Positions 37,614 through 46,809 are shown, counted from the first letter of the stretch. The stretch is DNA of 64,000 nt from Micromonospora sp. M71_S20 (GCF_003664255.1 NZ_RCCV01000001.1:2356001-2420000); one strand, 5' to 3'. Made by a program: numbers and translations. Notes: generated by a model not told the origin, from the sequence alone.

Positions 37614-38018
37614 TGGGCACTCCTGACTGTGTACGCAGTTGGGTGCCGACCCACAACGGGCGAGCGCAGCCAGCCTACCTGGCAGATACCGCCCCGGACG
37701 CACCGGCCGGACGCAGTTCAGGCAGTGATCGACATTCCCGGCGCGGGGCCCGGGGACCGATGCGGGTTCGTTGCGATCCCGATGCCCATCCGTTGCCGAC
37801 CGGCCCGTTTCGCCCCGCTCCGCCGGGCCGTGGGACACCCGACCGTCGCCCGTCCCGCCATACCGTCTCATCCATCATTTTCGATGGATCTCTTGTGAAC
37901 GACATCTCAGGGGCCCTACCGTACATCGTCGTACGTCGATCGGACGTCGGGCCACCCCCGCCCGCCGGCCGACAGCTCGACCCGGTGAACCCGGGCCCCG
38001 TCCCCCGAAGGAGCCCCC
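37614..38018. promoter_or_regulatory. Divergent control region, purS / secreted protease
   Basis: 405 bp without a gene. It must hold the purS promoter on the minus strand and that of the protease on the plus strand. GTACATCGTCGTACGTCGAT near 37922 is a partial dyad of unknown meaning. No clear -35/-10 pair stands out. Confidence 0.4.
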
Positions 38019-38699
38019 ATGCGCATCCGATCCATGATCGCGGTGCTGGCCACCGCAGCGGCCGGCCTGCTCGGCGCCAGCTCCGGCGCCCTCGCCGCAC
38101 CCGTCAGCCCGTACATCATCGGCGGCGGCACCGTCTCGTCGGCCCCGTGGGCCGCCGCCGTACTCAGCAACGGCTCGTTCACCTGCTCCGGCACGATCAT
38201 CGCGCCGCAGTGGGTGCTCACCGCCCGGCACTGCGTCAACGGCACGATGTCCGTCCGGGTCGGCAGCGTCAACCGCACCTCCGGCGGCCAGACCCGCACC
38301 GTCAGCGCCAGCTACAGCCGGTACGACCTGGCCCTGCTGCGCCTGTCCAGCTCGGTGAGCACCTCGTACGTCACGCTCGCCAACAGCAACCCGCCGATCA
38401 ACTCGACCAACTCGATCTACGGCTGGGGCATGACCTGCTACAGCGGCTGCTCCGCCTCGACCCAGCTGAAGACCGCGTCGGTCCGGGTGACCAGCAACAG
38501 CGCCACCGACGCGTACGGCGGGCAGGCGATCCGGAGCACCCGGATCAACGGCAACGCCTGGCGGGGCGACTCGGGCGGCCCGCAGTTCTACAACGGCGCG
38601 CAGGTCGGCGTCGCCTCCACCGCCGACGGCCAGAGCATCCAGAACTACGGCAGCGTCGCGTACAACCGGGCCTGGATCACCCAGACGGCCGGTGTCTGA
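38019..38699 (+). CDS. Secreted trypsin-like serine protease (S1)
   Basis: 226 residues: signal peptide (IAVLATAAAGLLGASSGALAA), short propeptide, mature start IIGGGTVSS. The catalytic triad is visible as TARHC, YDLALLRL and GDSGGPQ. Cys pairs around ARHC and MTCYSGC fit S1 disulfides. The short prodomain means activation needs little trimming. GAAGGAGCCCCC precedes the ATG. Stand-alone gene; the substrate is unknown. Confidence 0.92.
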   Translation: MRIRSMIAVLATAAAGLLGASSGALAAPVSPYIIGGGTVSSAPWAAAVLSNGSFTCSGTIIAPQWVLTARHCVNGTMSVRVGSVNRTSGGQTRTVSASYSRYDLALLRLSSSVSTSYVTLANSNPPINSTNSIYGWGMTCYSGCSASTQLKTASVRVTSNSATDAYGGQAIRSTRINGNAWRGDSGGPQFYNGAQVGVASTADGQSIQNYGSVAYNRAWITQTAGV

Positions 38700-38716
38700 C
38701 GGTTAGCGCCACGCTA

Positions 38717-38753
38717 GGCGCGGATGGTCGGCAGCGCGCCGGCCGTCCGCGCC
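38717..38753 (+). terminator. Terminator after protease gene
   Basis: An 8-bp GC stem (38717-38724 with 38746-38753) with a 21-nt loop that can itself pair partly lies just after the stop codon. Confidence 0.55.
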
Positions 38754-38829
38754 GCGCCGTTTTGCAGCATCCGATCAGGTGAACAAGGCCCGCGATCGGG
38801 CGCCTCGCCACCCTGACAGCATCGGAAGC

Positions 38830-39288
38830 GTGCTGGTCGTGACGACGGAGCAACTGCCCGGGTACGAGATCCGCCAGATCCTCGGCGAAGTGGTGTCGTC
38901 GATGGCCAGGACGCGGAACCCGTACCGCGAGGGGGTCAAGAACCTGCGCGGTGGGGCGTACGACCCGATGGCCCCGGACAACCTCACCCGGTGGCGTACG
39001 GACTCGGTGGCCCGGCTCGGTGAGGAGGCCCGCCGCATCGGCGCGAACGCCGTGGTGGGGATGCGCTTCGACAGCCGCGACTGCGGCGAGATGTGGATGG
39101 AGATCTGCGCGTACGGCACGGCGGTGGTCGTGGCGCCCAAGATGCCCGACGTCATGCCGCCCGACCAGCCGCTGGTCGCCGCGGAGACCGCGCACGACCC
39201 GGCCTTCGCCGAGTCCCCGGGCGGCATCGCCGAACCGGCGAGCGCCCCCAACCTCCGCTCGGCCGCGGAAACCCCCACCCGAGACTGA
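38830..39288 (+). CDS. YbjQ (DUF74, heavy-metal-binding domain) family protein
   Basis: The fold is recognisable from LVVTTEQLPGYEIRQILGEVVSS, NLRGGAYDPM and LGEEARRIGANAVVGMRFDS, with EICAYGTAVVV at the end of the domain. A 45-residue acidic Pro/Ala-rich tail follows. YbjQ proteins are pentameric and have no proven activity. The GTG at 38830 starts at the conserved domain; upstream GTG/ATG codons back to 38779 are possible. Confidence 0.78.
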   Translation: MLVVTTEQLPGYEIRQILGEVVSSMARTRNPYREGVKNLRGGAYDPMAPDNLTRWRTDSVARLGEEARRIGANAVVGMRFDSRDCGEMWMEICAYGTAVVVAPKMPDVMPPDQPLVAAETAHDPAFAESPGGIAEPASAPNLRSAAETPTRD

Positions 39289-39289
39289 C

Positions 39290-39445
39290 CAACCCCACCC
39301 ACCCCACCCCCACCGGCCCCGGGCCCCTCACCCGAGCCCCGGTGATCATGAGTTGGCGGCGAAGTTGATCTCTAAAACCGCCGCCAACCTCATGATCACC
39401 GGGTTGAGGGCGGGGGGTGGGTGGGGTGGGGGTGGGGGTTAGAGG
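39290..39445. repeat. Large palindrome flanked by C- and G-runs
   Basis: A near-perfect 24/25-bp inverted repeat (39338-39361 with 39378-39403, one bulged base) has a 16-nt loop. Outside it a C-run tract (39290-39315) faces a G-run tract (39410-39438), which are themselves inverted and could form G-quadruplexes. It fills the gap between convergent ybjQ-like and purB genes and probably ends both. Related core palindromes lie at 60094 and 61184. Confidence 0.75.
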
Positions 39446-40860
39446 ATGGGGGGTGGGGTGTAGGTGGCGGCCTGGGGGTGGGCGTCCACGACGGTGGCGA
39501 TGCGGCGGGCGACGGCCTCGACCTGGGCCGGGGCGGCGCCGACGAAGGCGGTGCGGTCGGCGACGAGGGCGTCGATCTCGCCACGGGTCAGGCCCAGCCG
39601 GTCGTCCGCCGCCAGGCGGTCGAAGAGGTCGTTCTCGGCGGCGCCCTTCTCGCGCATGGCCAGGGCCACCGCGACCGCGTGCTCCTTGATCACCTCGTGG
39701 GCGACCTCACGGCCGACGCCGCGCCGGACCGCCGCCACCAGGATCTTCGTGGTGGCCAGGAACGGCAGGAACCGCTCCAGCTCCCGGTTGATCACCGCCG
39801 GGTACGCGCCGAACTCGTCCAGCACGGTGAGGAAGGTCTGGAACAGCCCGTCGGCGGCGAAGAACGCGTCCGGCAGGGCGACCCGGCGGACCACCGAGCA
39901 GGAGACGTCCCCCTCGTTCCACTGGTCGCCGGCCAGCTCGCCGACCATCGACAGGTAGCCCCGGATGATCACCGCGAAGCCGTTGACCCGCTCGCTGGAG
40001 CGGGTGTTCATCTTGTGCGGCATCGCGCTGGAGCCCACCTGGCCCGGCTTGAAGCCCTCGGTGGCCAGCTCCTGGCCGACCATCAGCCGGATCGTGGTCG
40101 CCAGCGACGACGGGGCGGCGGCGACCTGGGCCAGGGTGGAGAGCACCGCCAGGTCGATCGAGCGCGGGTAGACCTGCCCGACGCTGTCGAGGACCCGGCT
40201 GAAGCCGAGGTGCCCCGCGACCCGGCGCTCCAGCTCCGCCACCCGCTCGGCGTCGCCGTCGAAGAGGTCGAGCTGATCGGCGGCGGTGCCCACCGGGCCC
40301 TTGATGCCCCGCAACGGGTACCAGTTGATCAGGTCGTCCAGCCGCTCGTACGCGATGAGCAGCTCCTCCGCGGCCGACGCGAAGCGCTTGCCCAGCGTGG
40401 TGGCCTGCGCCGCGACGTTGTGGGAGCGGCCGGTCATGACCAGGTCGGAGTGCTCGACGGCGAGCCGGGCCAGCCGGGCCAGGGTGGCGACCACGCGGTC
40501 GCGGATCAGCTCCAGCGAGCGGCGCACCTGGAGCTGCTCGACGTTCTCGGTGAGGTCCCGGGAGGTCATCCCCTTGTGCACGTGCTCGTGCCCGGCGAGT
40601 GCGCTGAACTCCTCGATCCGGGCCTTCACGTCGTGCCGGGTGACCCGCTCCCGCTCGGCGATCGAGGCCAGGTCGACCTGGTCGAGCACCCCCTCGTACG
40701 CCTCGACGACGCCGTCGGGCACGGGGACGCCGAGATCCCGTTGGGCCCGGAGCACGGCGAGCCAGAGCCGCCGCTCCATCCGGATCTTCTCCTCGGGCGA
40801 CCAGAGGGCGACCAGCTCGGGTGAGGCGTACCGGTTGGCGAGCACGTTCGGGATCGTCAC
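39439..40860 (-). CDS. purB: Adenylosuccinate lyase
   Basis: Cleaves SAICAR and adenylosuccinate, thus acting in both IMP synthesis and the AMP branch. The fumarase-superfamily signature is GSSAMPHKMNTRSSERV. Other blocks are HVHKGMTSRDLTENVEQL and MTGRSHNVAAQATTLGKR, with the catalytic His and Ser. 473 residues, normal. GTG start. It is a single gene between the palindrome and VapBC. Confidence 0.96.
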   Translation of the reverse strand: MTIPNVLANRYASPELVALWSPEEKIRMERRLWLAVLRAQRDLGVPVPDGVVEAYEGVLDQVDLASIAERERVTRHDVKARIEEFSALAGHEHVHKGMTSRDLTENVEQLQVRRSLELIRDRVVATLARLARLAVEHSDLVMTGRSHNVAAQATTLGKRFASAAEELLIAYERLDDLINWYPLRGIKGPVGTAADQLDLFDGDAERVAELERRVAGHLGFSRVLDSVGQVYPRSIDLAVLSTLAQVAAAPSSLATTIRLMVGQELATEGFKPGQVGSSAMPHKMNTRSSERVNGFAVIIRGYLSMVGELAGDQWNEGDVSCSVVRRVALPDAFFAADGLFQTFLTVLDEFGAYPAVINRELERFLPFLATTKILVAAVRRGVGREVAHEVIKEHAVAVALAMREKGAAENDLFDRLAADDRLGLTRGEIDALVADRTAFVGAAPAQVEAVARRIATVVDAHPQAATYTPPPIL

Positions 40861-40947
40861 GTACCTCAGTCTTTCACGTCGCCCGGGACGGCCCGGACGA
40901 CGGCGTCCGCCCGCCCGACTGCGCGGACACCGCGCTCGACCGGCACC

Positions 40948-40977
40948 GTATATACTCGGACGCCGGTACGTATATAG
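40948..40977 (+). promoter_or_regulatory. VapBC operator/promoter
   Basis: GTATATAC (40948-40955), a perfect 8-bp palindrome, and GTATATAG (40970-40977) start 22 bp apart, two helical turns. TATACT (40951-40956) could be the -10. Such spaced dyads fit cooperative autorepression by a VapBC complex. Confidence 0.55.
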
Positions 40978-40986
40978 GGGGTGTGC

Positions 40987-41196
40987 GTGACCAAGATCCT
41001 GGTGGACGTCGACGACGAGGCACTGGCGGACGCGGCCGCGGCCTTCGGCACCAAGACCAAGAAGGACACGGTGAACGTCGCGCTGCGGGAAGGGGCTGCC
41101 CGCCTGCGTCGCGCCCGCGCCCTCGCGGAACTCAGCGGTCGGGCCCAGGCCGGTGACTTCGACGAACTGCTCGACAAGGGCACATACCGGTCGTGA
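40987..41196 (+). CDS. vapB: VapB-type antitoxin
   Basis: 69 residues: an N-terminal ribbon-helix-helix ([31 protein letters not shown]) and a C-terminal helix ([20 protein letters not shown]) of the kind that wraps the toxin. GTG at 40987 follows AGGGGG at good distance; a GTG at 40981 is an alternative. Its stop overlaps vapC. Confidence 0.85.
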   Translation: MTKILVDVDDEALADAAAAFGTKTKKDTVNVALREGAARLRRARALAELSGRAQAGDFDELLDKGTYRS

Positions 41197-41618
41197 GGCT
41201 CGCGGACCACCTGGTCGACACCAGTGCGTTGGTCCGGCTCCTGCGCGACCCCGACGCCCAGGCCCGGTGGGAACAGCCGCTCACGGCCGGCCTGCTCGCG
41301 GTCTGCCCGCTGGTCGAGCTGGAGTTCCTGTATTCGGCCCGCTCGCTGAGCGATCGCAGGTGGCTGGGAGAGCGGCTTCGCACGGTGTTCAACCGGGTGG
41401 GCATGCCGGACCGGATCCACGAGCGGGCGGCCGAGATCCAGGAACAGCTCACCGCCCGGGGCACCCACCGCTCGGCCGGTGCCGTCGACCTGCTGATCGC
41501 GGCGACGGCCGAACACCAGGGCCTGTCCCTGCTGCACTACGACCGTGACTTCGACCAGATCTCCGAAGTGACCGGTCAACCCATGCGATGGCTCGCCCCG
41601 GCCGGCACGATCAAGTAG
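41193..41618 (+). CDS. vapC: VapC PIN-domain ribonuclease toxin
   Basis: 141 residues with the PIN acidic set: D9 in [12 protein letters not shown], a Glu in [10 protein letters not shown], and Asp residues in [12 protein letters not shown] and HYDRDFDQI. VapC toxins cut tRNA or rRNA and are held by VapB. The GTG overlaps the vapB stop (GTGA), the standard coupled layout. The target is unknown. Confidence 0.9.
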   Translation: MRLADHLVDTSALVRLLRDPDAQARWEQPLTAGLLAVCPLVELEFLYSARSLSDRRWLGERLRTVFNRVGMPDRIHERAAEIQEQLTARGTHRSAGAVDLLIAATAEHQGLSLLHYDRDFDQISEVTGQPMRWLAPAGTIK

Positions 41619-41680
41619 GTCCCGGACCAACTCGTGCCAGCCGGGCATCCGCCGCCGACCCCACCCTGCCGCGGGCCGGG

Positions 41681-42457
41681 TCACCAGGCGGGGCGGGCGG
41701 CCGGGTCGAGGGCGAGGTCCCGGAGCTGCTCCGGGGTGAGCACGAACCGCCCGTCACGGCTGTGCAGCCAGATCCTGATCCAGGTGCCGTCGCGGTGCAA
41801 TACGTCGACCCGCCGGTAGTGCGTCACGGCCCCGCCCCCGAAGGCTTCCCAGACGCGCGCGGTCTCCCGGACGCGCGCGCCGTCCGGCCCCGTCGACAGA
41901 CCGCACGAGTCGACGATCTGCTTCCCGCAGTCCATGACGTCGCGGTTCAGGCCCGGCTGCGGTTCGGCCAGCGCCAGGGCCGACAACTCGTTGCCGAACG
42001 CGCCGGTGGGGTCGACCGGATAGGCGCGCACCGAGAAACCGACGTTGCGGTAGTCCTCGGACGCGCCCCCGACCGGCGCGTCGCCGGCCGGACCCGTCGG
42101 AACGACGTCGCGGCCCACCACGGTCGGTGACATCCAACGGACTCCAGGCGCCCGCGCCACGAGGGCCGCCGCCACCCCGTCCCGGTAGCGCCAGGCCGCC
42201 TCCGTGGGCAGGTTCTGGTTGCTCTTGCGGTGCGGGGGCCGCGAGGCGGTTGCCGGGGCCGCCGGCTGCATGTCCGGACGGTTGACCACCAGGCCCGCGC
42301 CGAGCACCAGCGCGAACACCCCGCCGGCCGCCGAGGCGTACGCCCCGAGCCGGCGCGTGCGGACCAGCCGGCGCTGCCGCAGGATCACCCCGTCCAGGTC
42401 GATCGAGGAGGGCGGCGGATCGCCGATCGCCGCGTCGAAGATCTCCCGGTACGTCAC
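41681..42457 (-). CDS. Membrane-anchored partner of SigE-type sigma factor (anti-sigma-like)
   Basis: 258 residues. A cytoplasmic N terminus (REIFDAAIGDPPPSSIDLDGVILRQRRLVRTRR) precedes one span (GAYASAAGGVFALVLGAGLVV) and an external domain without known motif. There is no zinc-binding HxxxCxxC motif. The same plan (PPPxxIDxD-x-I, then RRRR, then span) recurs at 57394-58242 beside another SigE-type gene. The GTG overlaps the sigma stop (GTGA), so it is the sigma factor's partner; inhibition is inferred. Confidence 0.65.
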   Translation of the reverse strand: MTYREIFDAAIGDPPPSSIDLDGVILRQRRLVRTRRLGAYASAAGGVFALVLGAGLVVNRPDMQPAAPATASRPPHRKSNQNLPTEAAWRYRDGVAAALVARAPGVRWMSPTVVGRDVVPTGPAGDAPVGGASEDYRNVGFSVRAYPVDPTGAFGNELSALALAEPQPGLNRDVMDCGKQIVDSCGLSTGPDGARVRETARVWEAFGGGAVTHYRRVDVLHRDGTWIRIWLHSRDGRFVLTPEQLRDLALDPAARPAW

Positions 42458-42969
42458 GCGAACCTCCCCGTCCTCAGGGCCGGCTGGTCCACGGCCAGCA
42501 GGCGTAGCGACTCCAACGCTCTGGCGGCCTGGCTCTTCACCGTGCCGGTGGTGACGCCCAGGATCTGCGCGGTGTCCTCCACGGAGAGGTCGCAGTAGAA
42601 GCGCAGCACCAGCACCGCGCGCCGCCGCTCGGGCAGCTTCCCGAGCAGGTCGAGCAGCAGCTCCCGGTCGGCCAGGTCGGGTTCGCTGTCCGGCGCGGCA
42701 TCGTCGGGGACCTCGTCGGTGCTGCGTTCGCGCCGCCACGGCCGCCGCCGCTCGTCCAGCCAGGCGCGCGTGAGCACCTGCCGGACGTACGCCTCGACGT
42801 TCTCCGCCGCGCGGACCCGGGGCCAGGCCCGGTAGAGCTTGCCCAGCGTGATGGAGACGAGGTCGTCGGCGGTGTGCCAGTCCCGGCAGAGCAGGTACGC
42901 CGTGCGGCGCAGGTGCTCCAGCCGGGCCTCGACGAACTGCCGATACTCGTCCTCGTCCGCCCGCTTCAC
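42454..42969 (-). CDS. SigE-family ECF RNA polymerase sigma factor
   Basis: 171 residues: region 2 (YRQFVEARLEHLRRTAYLLC, then DWHTADDLVSITLGKLYRAW) and region 4 (LLDLLGKLPERRRAVLVLRF and VEDTAQILGVTTGTVKSQAARAL). The DWHTADDLVS string is typical of the actinobacterial SigE family. The first gene of a two-gene unit with its membrane partner; stimulus unknown. GTG start at 42969. Confidence 0.9.
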   Translation of the reverse strand: MKRADEDEYRQFVEARLEHLRRTAYLLCRDWHTADDLVSITLGKLYRAWPRVRAAENVEAYVRQVLTRAWLDERRRPWRRERSTDEVPDDAAPDSEPDLADRELLLDLLGKLPERRRAVLVLRFYCDLSVEDTAQILGVTTGTVKSQAARALESLRLLAVDQPALRTGRFA

Positions 42970-43032
42970 CTGTTCCGCCTTCGCCGCCTCATGTCCAAGG
43001 GACGGAGAGCGGGGCCGCGCAGGTTGCCCGGG

Positions 43033-44325
43033 TCAGCGTTCGAGGATGGCGGTCACGCCCTGGCCGCCGGCGGCGCAGATGGAGATCAGCCCCCGGCCGC
43101 CGCCCTTCTCCGCCAGCAGCTTGGCCAGGGTCGCCACGATCCGGCCGCCGGTGGCCGCGAACGGGTGCCCGGCGGCCAGCGACGAGCCGTTGACGTTCAG
43201 CTTCTCCCGGTCGATCGCGCCGAGCGGGGCGTCCAGCCCCAGCCGGTCCTTGCAGAACTCCGGGGACTCCCAGGCGGCCAGGGTGGCCAGCACCTGCGAG
43301 GCGAACGCCTCGTGGATCTCGTAGAAGTCGAAGTCCTGGAGGGTCAGCCCGGCCCGGGACAGCATCCGGGGCACCGCGTACGCGGGGGCCATCAGCAGCC
43401 CCTCGTCGCCGTGCACGAAGTCGACGGCGGCGGTCTCCGACCAGGAGAACCACGCCAGCACGGGCAGACTGTGCGCGCGGGCCCACTCCTCGCTGGCCAG
43501 CAGCACCGTCGAGGCGCCGTCGGTCAGCGGCGACGAGTTGCCGGCCGTCATGGTCGCCGCCTCGGCGTCGGGCCCCTTCGCGCCGAAGACCGGCTTCAGC
43601 GAGCCGAGCCGCTCCAGGCTGGTGTCGGGGCGCAGGTTCGCATCCCGGGTCAGCCCGAGGTAGGGGGTCAGCAGGTCGTCGAAGAACCCCCGGTCGTACG
43701 CGGCGGCGAGCCGCTGGTGCGAGCGCAGCGCCAGCTCGTCCTGGGCCTGCCGGTCGATCTGCCAGCGCAACGCCGTGCGGGCGGCGTGCTCCCCCATCGA
43801 CAGCCCGGTACGCGGCTCCGCGTTGCGCGGGATCTCCGGCCTGAACGGCTGGGTGGGGCGCAGCTTCGCGGCGATCTTCAGCCGCTCGCCGAGGGTGCGG
43901 GCGCTGTTGAGCCGGAGCAGCGTGCGGCGCATCTCCTCGTTGACCGCGAGCGGCGCGTCGGAGGTGGTGTCCACGCCGCCGGCGATGCCGACGTCGATCT
44001 GCCCGAGGGCGATCTTGTTGGCGACCAGGATGGCGGCCTCCAGCCCGGTGCCGCAGGCCTGCTGGATGTCGTACGCCGGGGTGTGCGGGTCGAGCTTCGA
44101 GCCGAGCACGACCTCGCGGGTCAGGTTGAAGTCCTTCGCGTGCTTGAGCACCGCGCCGGCCACCACCTCGCCGACCCGCTGACCGGCCAGCCCGAACCGG
44201 GCGACGAGCCCGTCCAGCGCGGCGCCCAGCATGTCGGAGTTCGACGCGCTGGCGTACCGCGAGTTGGACCGCGCGAAGGGGATGCGGTTGCCGCCGATGA
44301 CCGCCACCCGCCGGATGTTCTGCAC
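43033..44325 (-). CDS. Acetyl-CoA acyltransferase (thiolase), FadA2/FadI-like
   Basis: Cleaves or condenses 3-oxoacyl-CoA. The nucleophile Cys is in YDIQQACGTGLEAA, with NEx-type HEAF (FYEIHEAFASQV), GHPFAATGGR (His) and CAAGGQG (second Cys) completing the active site. 430 residues. Its gene is divergent from fabG4 with a perfect dyad between them. In M. tuberculosis, fadA2 lies next to fabG4 and htdX in the same arrangement, so this is probably the orthologous locus. Confidence 0.9.
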   Translation of the reverse strand: MQNIRRVAVIGGNRIPFARSNSRYASASNSDMLGAALDGLVARFGLAGQRVGEVVAGAVLKHAKDFNLTREVVLGSKLDPHTPAYDIQQACGTGLEAAILVANKIALGQIDVGIAGGVDTTSDAPLAVNEEMRRTLLRLNSARTLGERLKIAAKLRPTQPFRPEIPRNAEPRTGLSMGEHAARTALRWQIDRQAQDELALRSHQRLAAAYDRGFFDDLLTPYLGLTRDANLRPDTSLERLGSLKPVFGAKGPDAEAATMTAGNSSPLTDGASTVLLASEEWARAHSLPVLAWFSWSETAAVDFVHGDEGLLMAPAYAVPRMLSRAGLTLQDFDFYEIHEAFASQVLATLAAWESPEFCKDRLGLDAPLGAIDREKLNVNGSSLAAGHPFAATGGRIVATLAKLLAEKGGGRGLISICAAGGQGVTAILER

Positions 44326-44356
44326 GATCCCGCCTCCTCGAAAGACTTGCTCTCAA

Positions 44357-44372
44357 CCTACTCGCCAGTAGG
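44357..44372. promoter_or_regulatory. Operator dyad CCTACT-CGCC-AGTAGG
   Basis: A perfect 6-bp inverted repeat with 4-nt spacer lies between the divergent thiolase and fabG4 starts, 8 bp from the fabG4 ATG. The wider sequence 44356-44378 is nearly repeated at 52430-52453 upstream of a TetR gene. It is the likely binding site of that TetR protein. Confidence 0.68.
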
Positions 44373-44380
44373 CTACGCCT

Positions 44381-45736
44381 ATGACCGACAGGTACGCGAG
44401 CTTCGTCCGATCGGGGGCCGGTCGTGCGCTGGTCAAGCGCCTCGGGCTGCCCGACCCGCCGCGACTGCGCCGGCACACCCCCGGCGACCCCCTCGTGCCC
44501 GGCCCCGTCCTGCTGGGCGCCGCGACCGGCGGCCGGCTCGCCGAGCAGGCCGGCAAGCTCCTGACCGCCGCCGGGGTCGAGCTGCGCGATCCCGGCGCCG
44601 CGGAGTCCACCGGGCGCTTCGCCGCTCTGGTGTACGACGCCACCGGCATCACCGACTCCGCCGAGCTGCGGCAGCTGTACGACTTCTTCCACCCGCACGC
44701 CCGGTCGGTGCTGCCCAGCGGCCGGGTCGTCGTGCTCGGCACCCCGCCCGGGGAGTGCGCCTCGCCCCGGGAGGCAACCGCCCAGCGGGCCCTGGAGGGG
44801 CTGACCCGCAGCATCGGCAAGGAGTTCGGCCGGGGCGTCACCGCCCAGCTCGTCCACGTCACCAAGGACCCCGACGCCGGCACCTGGACCGGCCTGGAGG
44901 CGACCCTGCGGTTCCTGCTCTCCGGCCGGTCCGCGTACGTCTCGGGGCAGGTGGTCCGGGTCGGCACCGGCACGGCCGAGGCGCCGGCCGACTGGGACCG
45001 CCCGCTGGACGGGCAGGTCGTCCTGGTCACCGGGGCGGCCCGGGGCATCGGCGCGGCGTTGGCCCGGGTGCTGGCCCGCGACGGCGCCCGGGTGGTCGCG
45101 CTGGACATCCCGGCGGCCGGGGACGAGCTGGCGGCGGTCGCCAACGAGATCGGCGGCACGGCCGTCCAGCTCGACCTGACCGCCCCCGACGCCCCGGCCC
45201 GGCTCGCCGCGCACCTCGCCGACCGGCACGGCCGGGTCGACGTGGTGGTGCACAACGCCGGCATCACCCGCGACAAGACCCTCGGCCGGATGGACGCCGA
45301 CCGGTGGGACTCGGTGCTCGACGTCAACCTCTCCAGCCAGGAGCGGATCAACGACGTGCTGCTGAAGCGGGAGCTGATCCCGGCCGGCGGCCGGATCGTC
45401 TCGGTCTCCTCGATCGCCGGCATCGCCGGCAACCGGGGCCAGACCAACTACGCCACCAGCAAGGCGGGCGTGATCGGGCTGGTGGAGTCGCTCGCCCCGG
45501 CGCTGCGCGAACGGCAGATCAGCGTCAACGCGGTCGCCCCCGGGTTCATCGAGACCCGGCTGACCGCGCGCATCCCGCTGGTGCTGCGCGAGGCGGGCCG
45601 GCGGATGAACAGCATGTCCCAGGGCGGGCTGCCGGTGGACGTCGCCGAGACCATCGGGTGGCTGGCGTGGCCGGCCTCCGGCGCGGTCAGCGGCAACGTC
45701 GTCCGGGTCTGCGGCCAGAGCCTGCTGGGGGCGTGA
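44381..45736 (+). CDS. fabG4: Two-domain 3-oxoacyl reductase (high-molecular-weight FabG4 type)
   Basis: 451 residues, twice the usual FabG length. Residues 1-205 form a degenerate flavodoxin-like/Rossmann domain (PGPVLLGAATGGRLAEQAG). Residues 210-451 are an active SDR: VLVTGAARGIGAALARVLA, NAGITRDKTLGRM, VSVSSIAGIAGNRGQTNYATSKAG with the Ser-Tyr-Lys triad, and VAPGFIETRLT. This is the architecture of mycobacterial FabG4, an NADH-dependent 3-oxoacyl-CoA/ACP reductase. Its stop overlaps the MaoC start (TGATG). Confidence 0.9.
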   Translation: MTDRYASFVRSGAGRALVKRLGLPDPPRLRRHTPGDPLVPGPVLLGAATGGRLAEQAGKLLTAAGVELRDPGAAESTGRFAALVYDATGITDSAELRQLYDFFHPHARSVLPSGRVVVLGTPPGECASPREATAQRALEGLTRSIGKEFGRGVTAQLVHVTKDPDAGTWTGLEATLRFLLSGRSAYVSGQVVRVGTGTAEAPADWDRPLDGQVVLVTGAARGIGAALARVLARDGARVVALDIPAAGDELAAVANEIGGTAVQLDLTAPDAPARLAAHLADRHGRVDVVVHNAGITRDKTLGRMDADRWDSVLDVNLSSQERINDVLLKRELIPAGGRIVSVSSIAGIAGNRGQTNYATSKAGVIGLVESLAPALRERQISVNAVAPGFIETRLTARIPLVLREAGRRMNSMSQGGLPVDVAETIGWLAWPASGAVSGNVVRVCGQSLLGA

Positions 45737-46809
45737 TGGCGAGGCGAGAACGACCGGCGCCGGACCCGGACGACCTGTCGGTGCACGAGCTGATCGACGG
45801 CCCGACCGAGATCCTGTCGCAGGACACCCTGGACGCGGTCCGCGGGCCGGAAGCGTCCGGCCACGACCTGAGCCTGGAACAGACGCACGACCTCTCCGCC
45901 TCCGCCGCCGAGGCGACGCAGGACCTGTCGGGCCGGGGCCCGGCCGGTACGGGTGCCCGGGAGCGCGTCGAGCTGCCCCGGATGCCGGCGGCCGGGGCGC
46001 TCTACCGGCGGGCGCTGCTCGGCGCGCTGCCCGGCCTCGGCGGTGGGCGGCGCTCGGCGGGCGTCCCGGCGGTCGAGCTGGCCGTCGGCGGGATCGCCGT
46101 CGACCGGACGCATCTCGCCGACTACGACCGGGTCTGCGGGTTCCGGCTCACCGACCGGCTGCCCGCCACGTTCCCGCACGTCATGGGCTTTCCGTTGGCC
46201 CTGCGGCTGATGACCGCGCCCGAGTTCCCCATCCCGCTGACGGGCGTGGTGCACGTCGGCAACCGGATCACCGTGCACCGCCCGGTCACCGCCGACGAGA
46301 CCCTCGACTTCCGCGCGTACGCCGAGAACCTGCGCCCGCACGACCGGGGGCGGCAGGTCGACGTGGTGCTGGTCGGCTCGGTCGACGGGACGGAGGTCTG
46401 GCGGGGCGTCTCGACGTACCTCGGCAGGGATGGCAAGCGGGGCGGCGGCGGTGGGCGGCGCGACCAGACCGGGCGGCCGACGACGCCGGCCGGTTCGGCC
46501 CGCTGGCGGGTCGAGCCCCGCGTCGGTACGGACTACGCGCGGGTCTCCGGCGACCACAACCCGATCCACACCTCCCGCCTCGGGGCCCGGCTGTTCGGTT
46601 TCCCCCGGCCGATCGCGCACGGGATGTGGAGCAAGGCCCGCTGCCTGGCCGCGCTGGAGAACCGGCTGCCGGACGCCTACACGGTCGAGGTGGCCTTCAA
46701 GCTGCCGGTGCCGCTGCCGAGCACGGTGAGCTTCGGCCTGCTGCCGGAGGGCGGGTTCGCCCTGCACGACTCGCGTGGTCGACCGCACCTGGCGGGCCTC
46801 GTGCGCTGA
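45736..46809 (+). CDS. MaoC-like (R)-specific enoyl hydratase/dehydratase, HtdX type
   Basis: 357 residues. The first 85 are unusual, acidic and Ser/Leu-rich (DLSVHELIDGPTEILSQDTL, DLSLEQTHDLSASAAEATQDLS). A double-hotdog follows: an N-terminal non-catalytic half (VMGFPLALRLMTAPEFPIPLTG) and a catalytic half with YARVSGDHNPIHTS and RPIAHGMWS (Asp-His pair). It dehydrates 3-hydroxyacyl thioesters made by FabG4. Overlap with fabG4 and the conserved order support one pathway. Confidence 0.85.
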   Translation: MARRERPAPDPDDLSVHELIDGPTEILSQDTLDAVRGPEASGHDLSLEQTHDLSASAAEATQDLSGRGPAGTGARERVELPRMPAAGALYRRALLGALPGLGGGRRSAGVPAVELAVGGIAVDRTHLADYDRVCGFRLTDRLPATFPHVMGFPLALRLMTAPEFPIPLTGVVHVGNRITVHRPVTADETLDFRAYAENLRPHDRGRQVDVVLVGSVDGTEVWRGVSTYLGRDGKRGGGGGRRDQTGRPTTPAGSARWRVEPRVGTDYARVSGDHNPIHTSRLGARLFGFPRPIAHGMWSKARCLAALENRLPDAYTVEVAFKLPVPLPSTVSFGLLPEGGFALHDSRGRPHLAGLVR

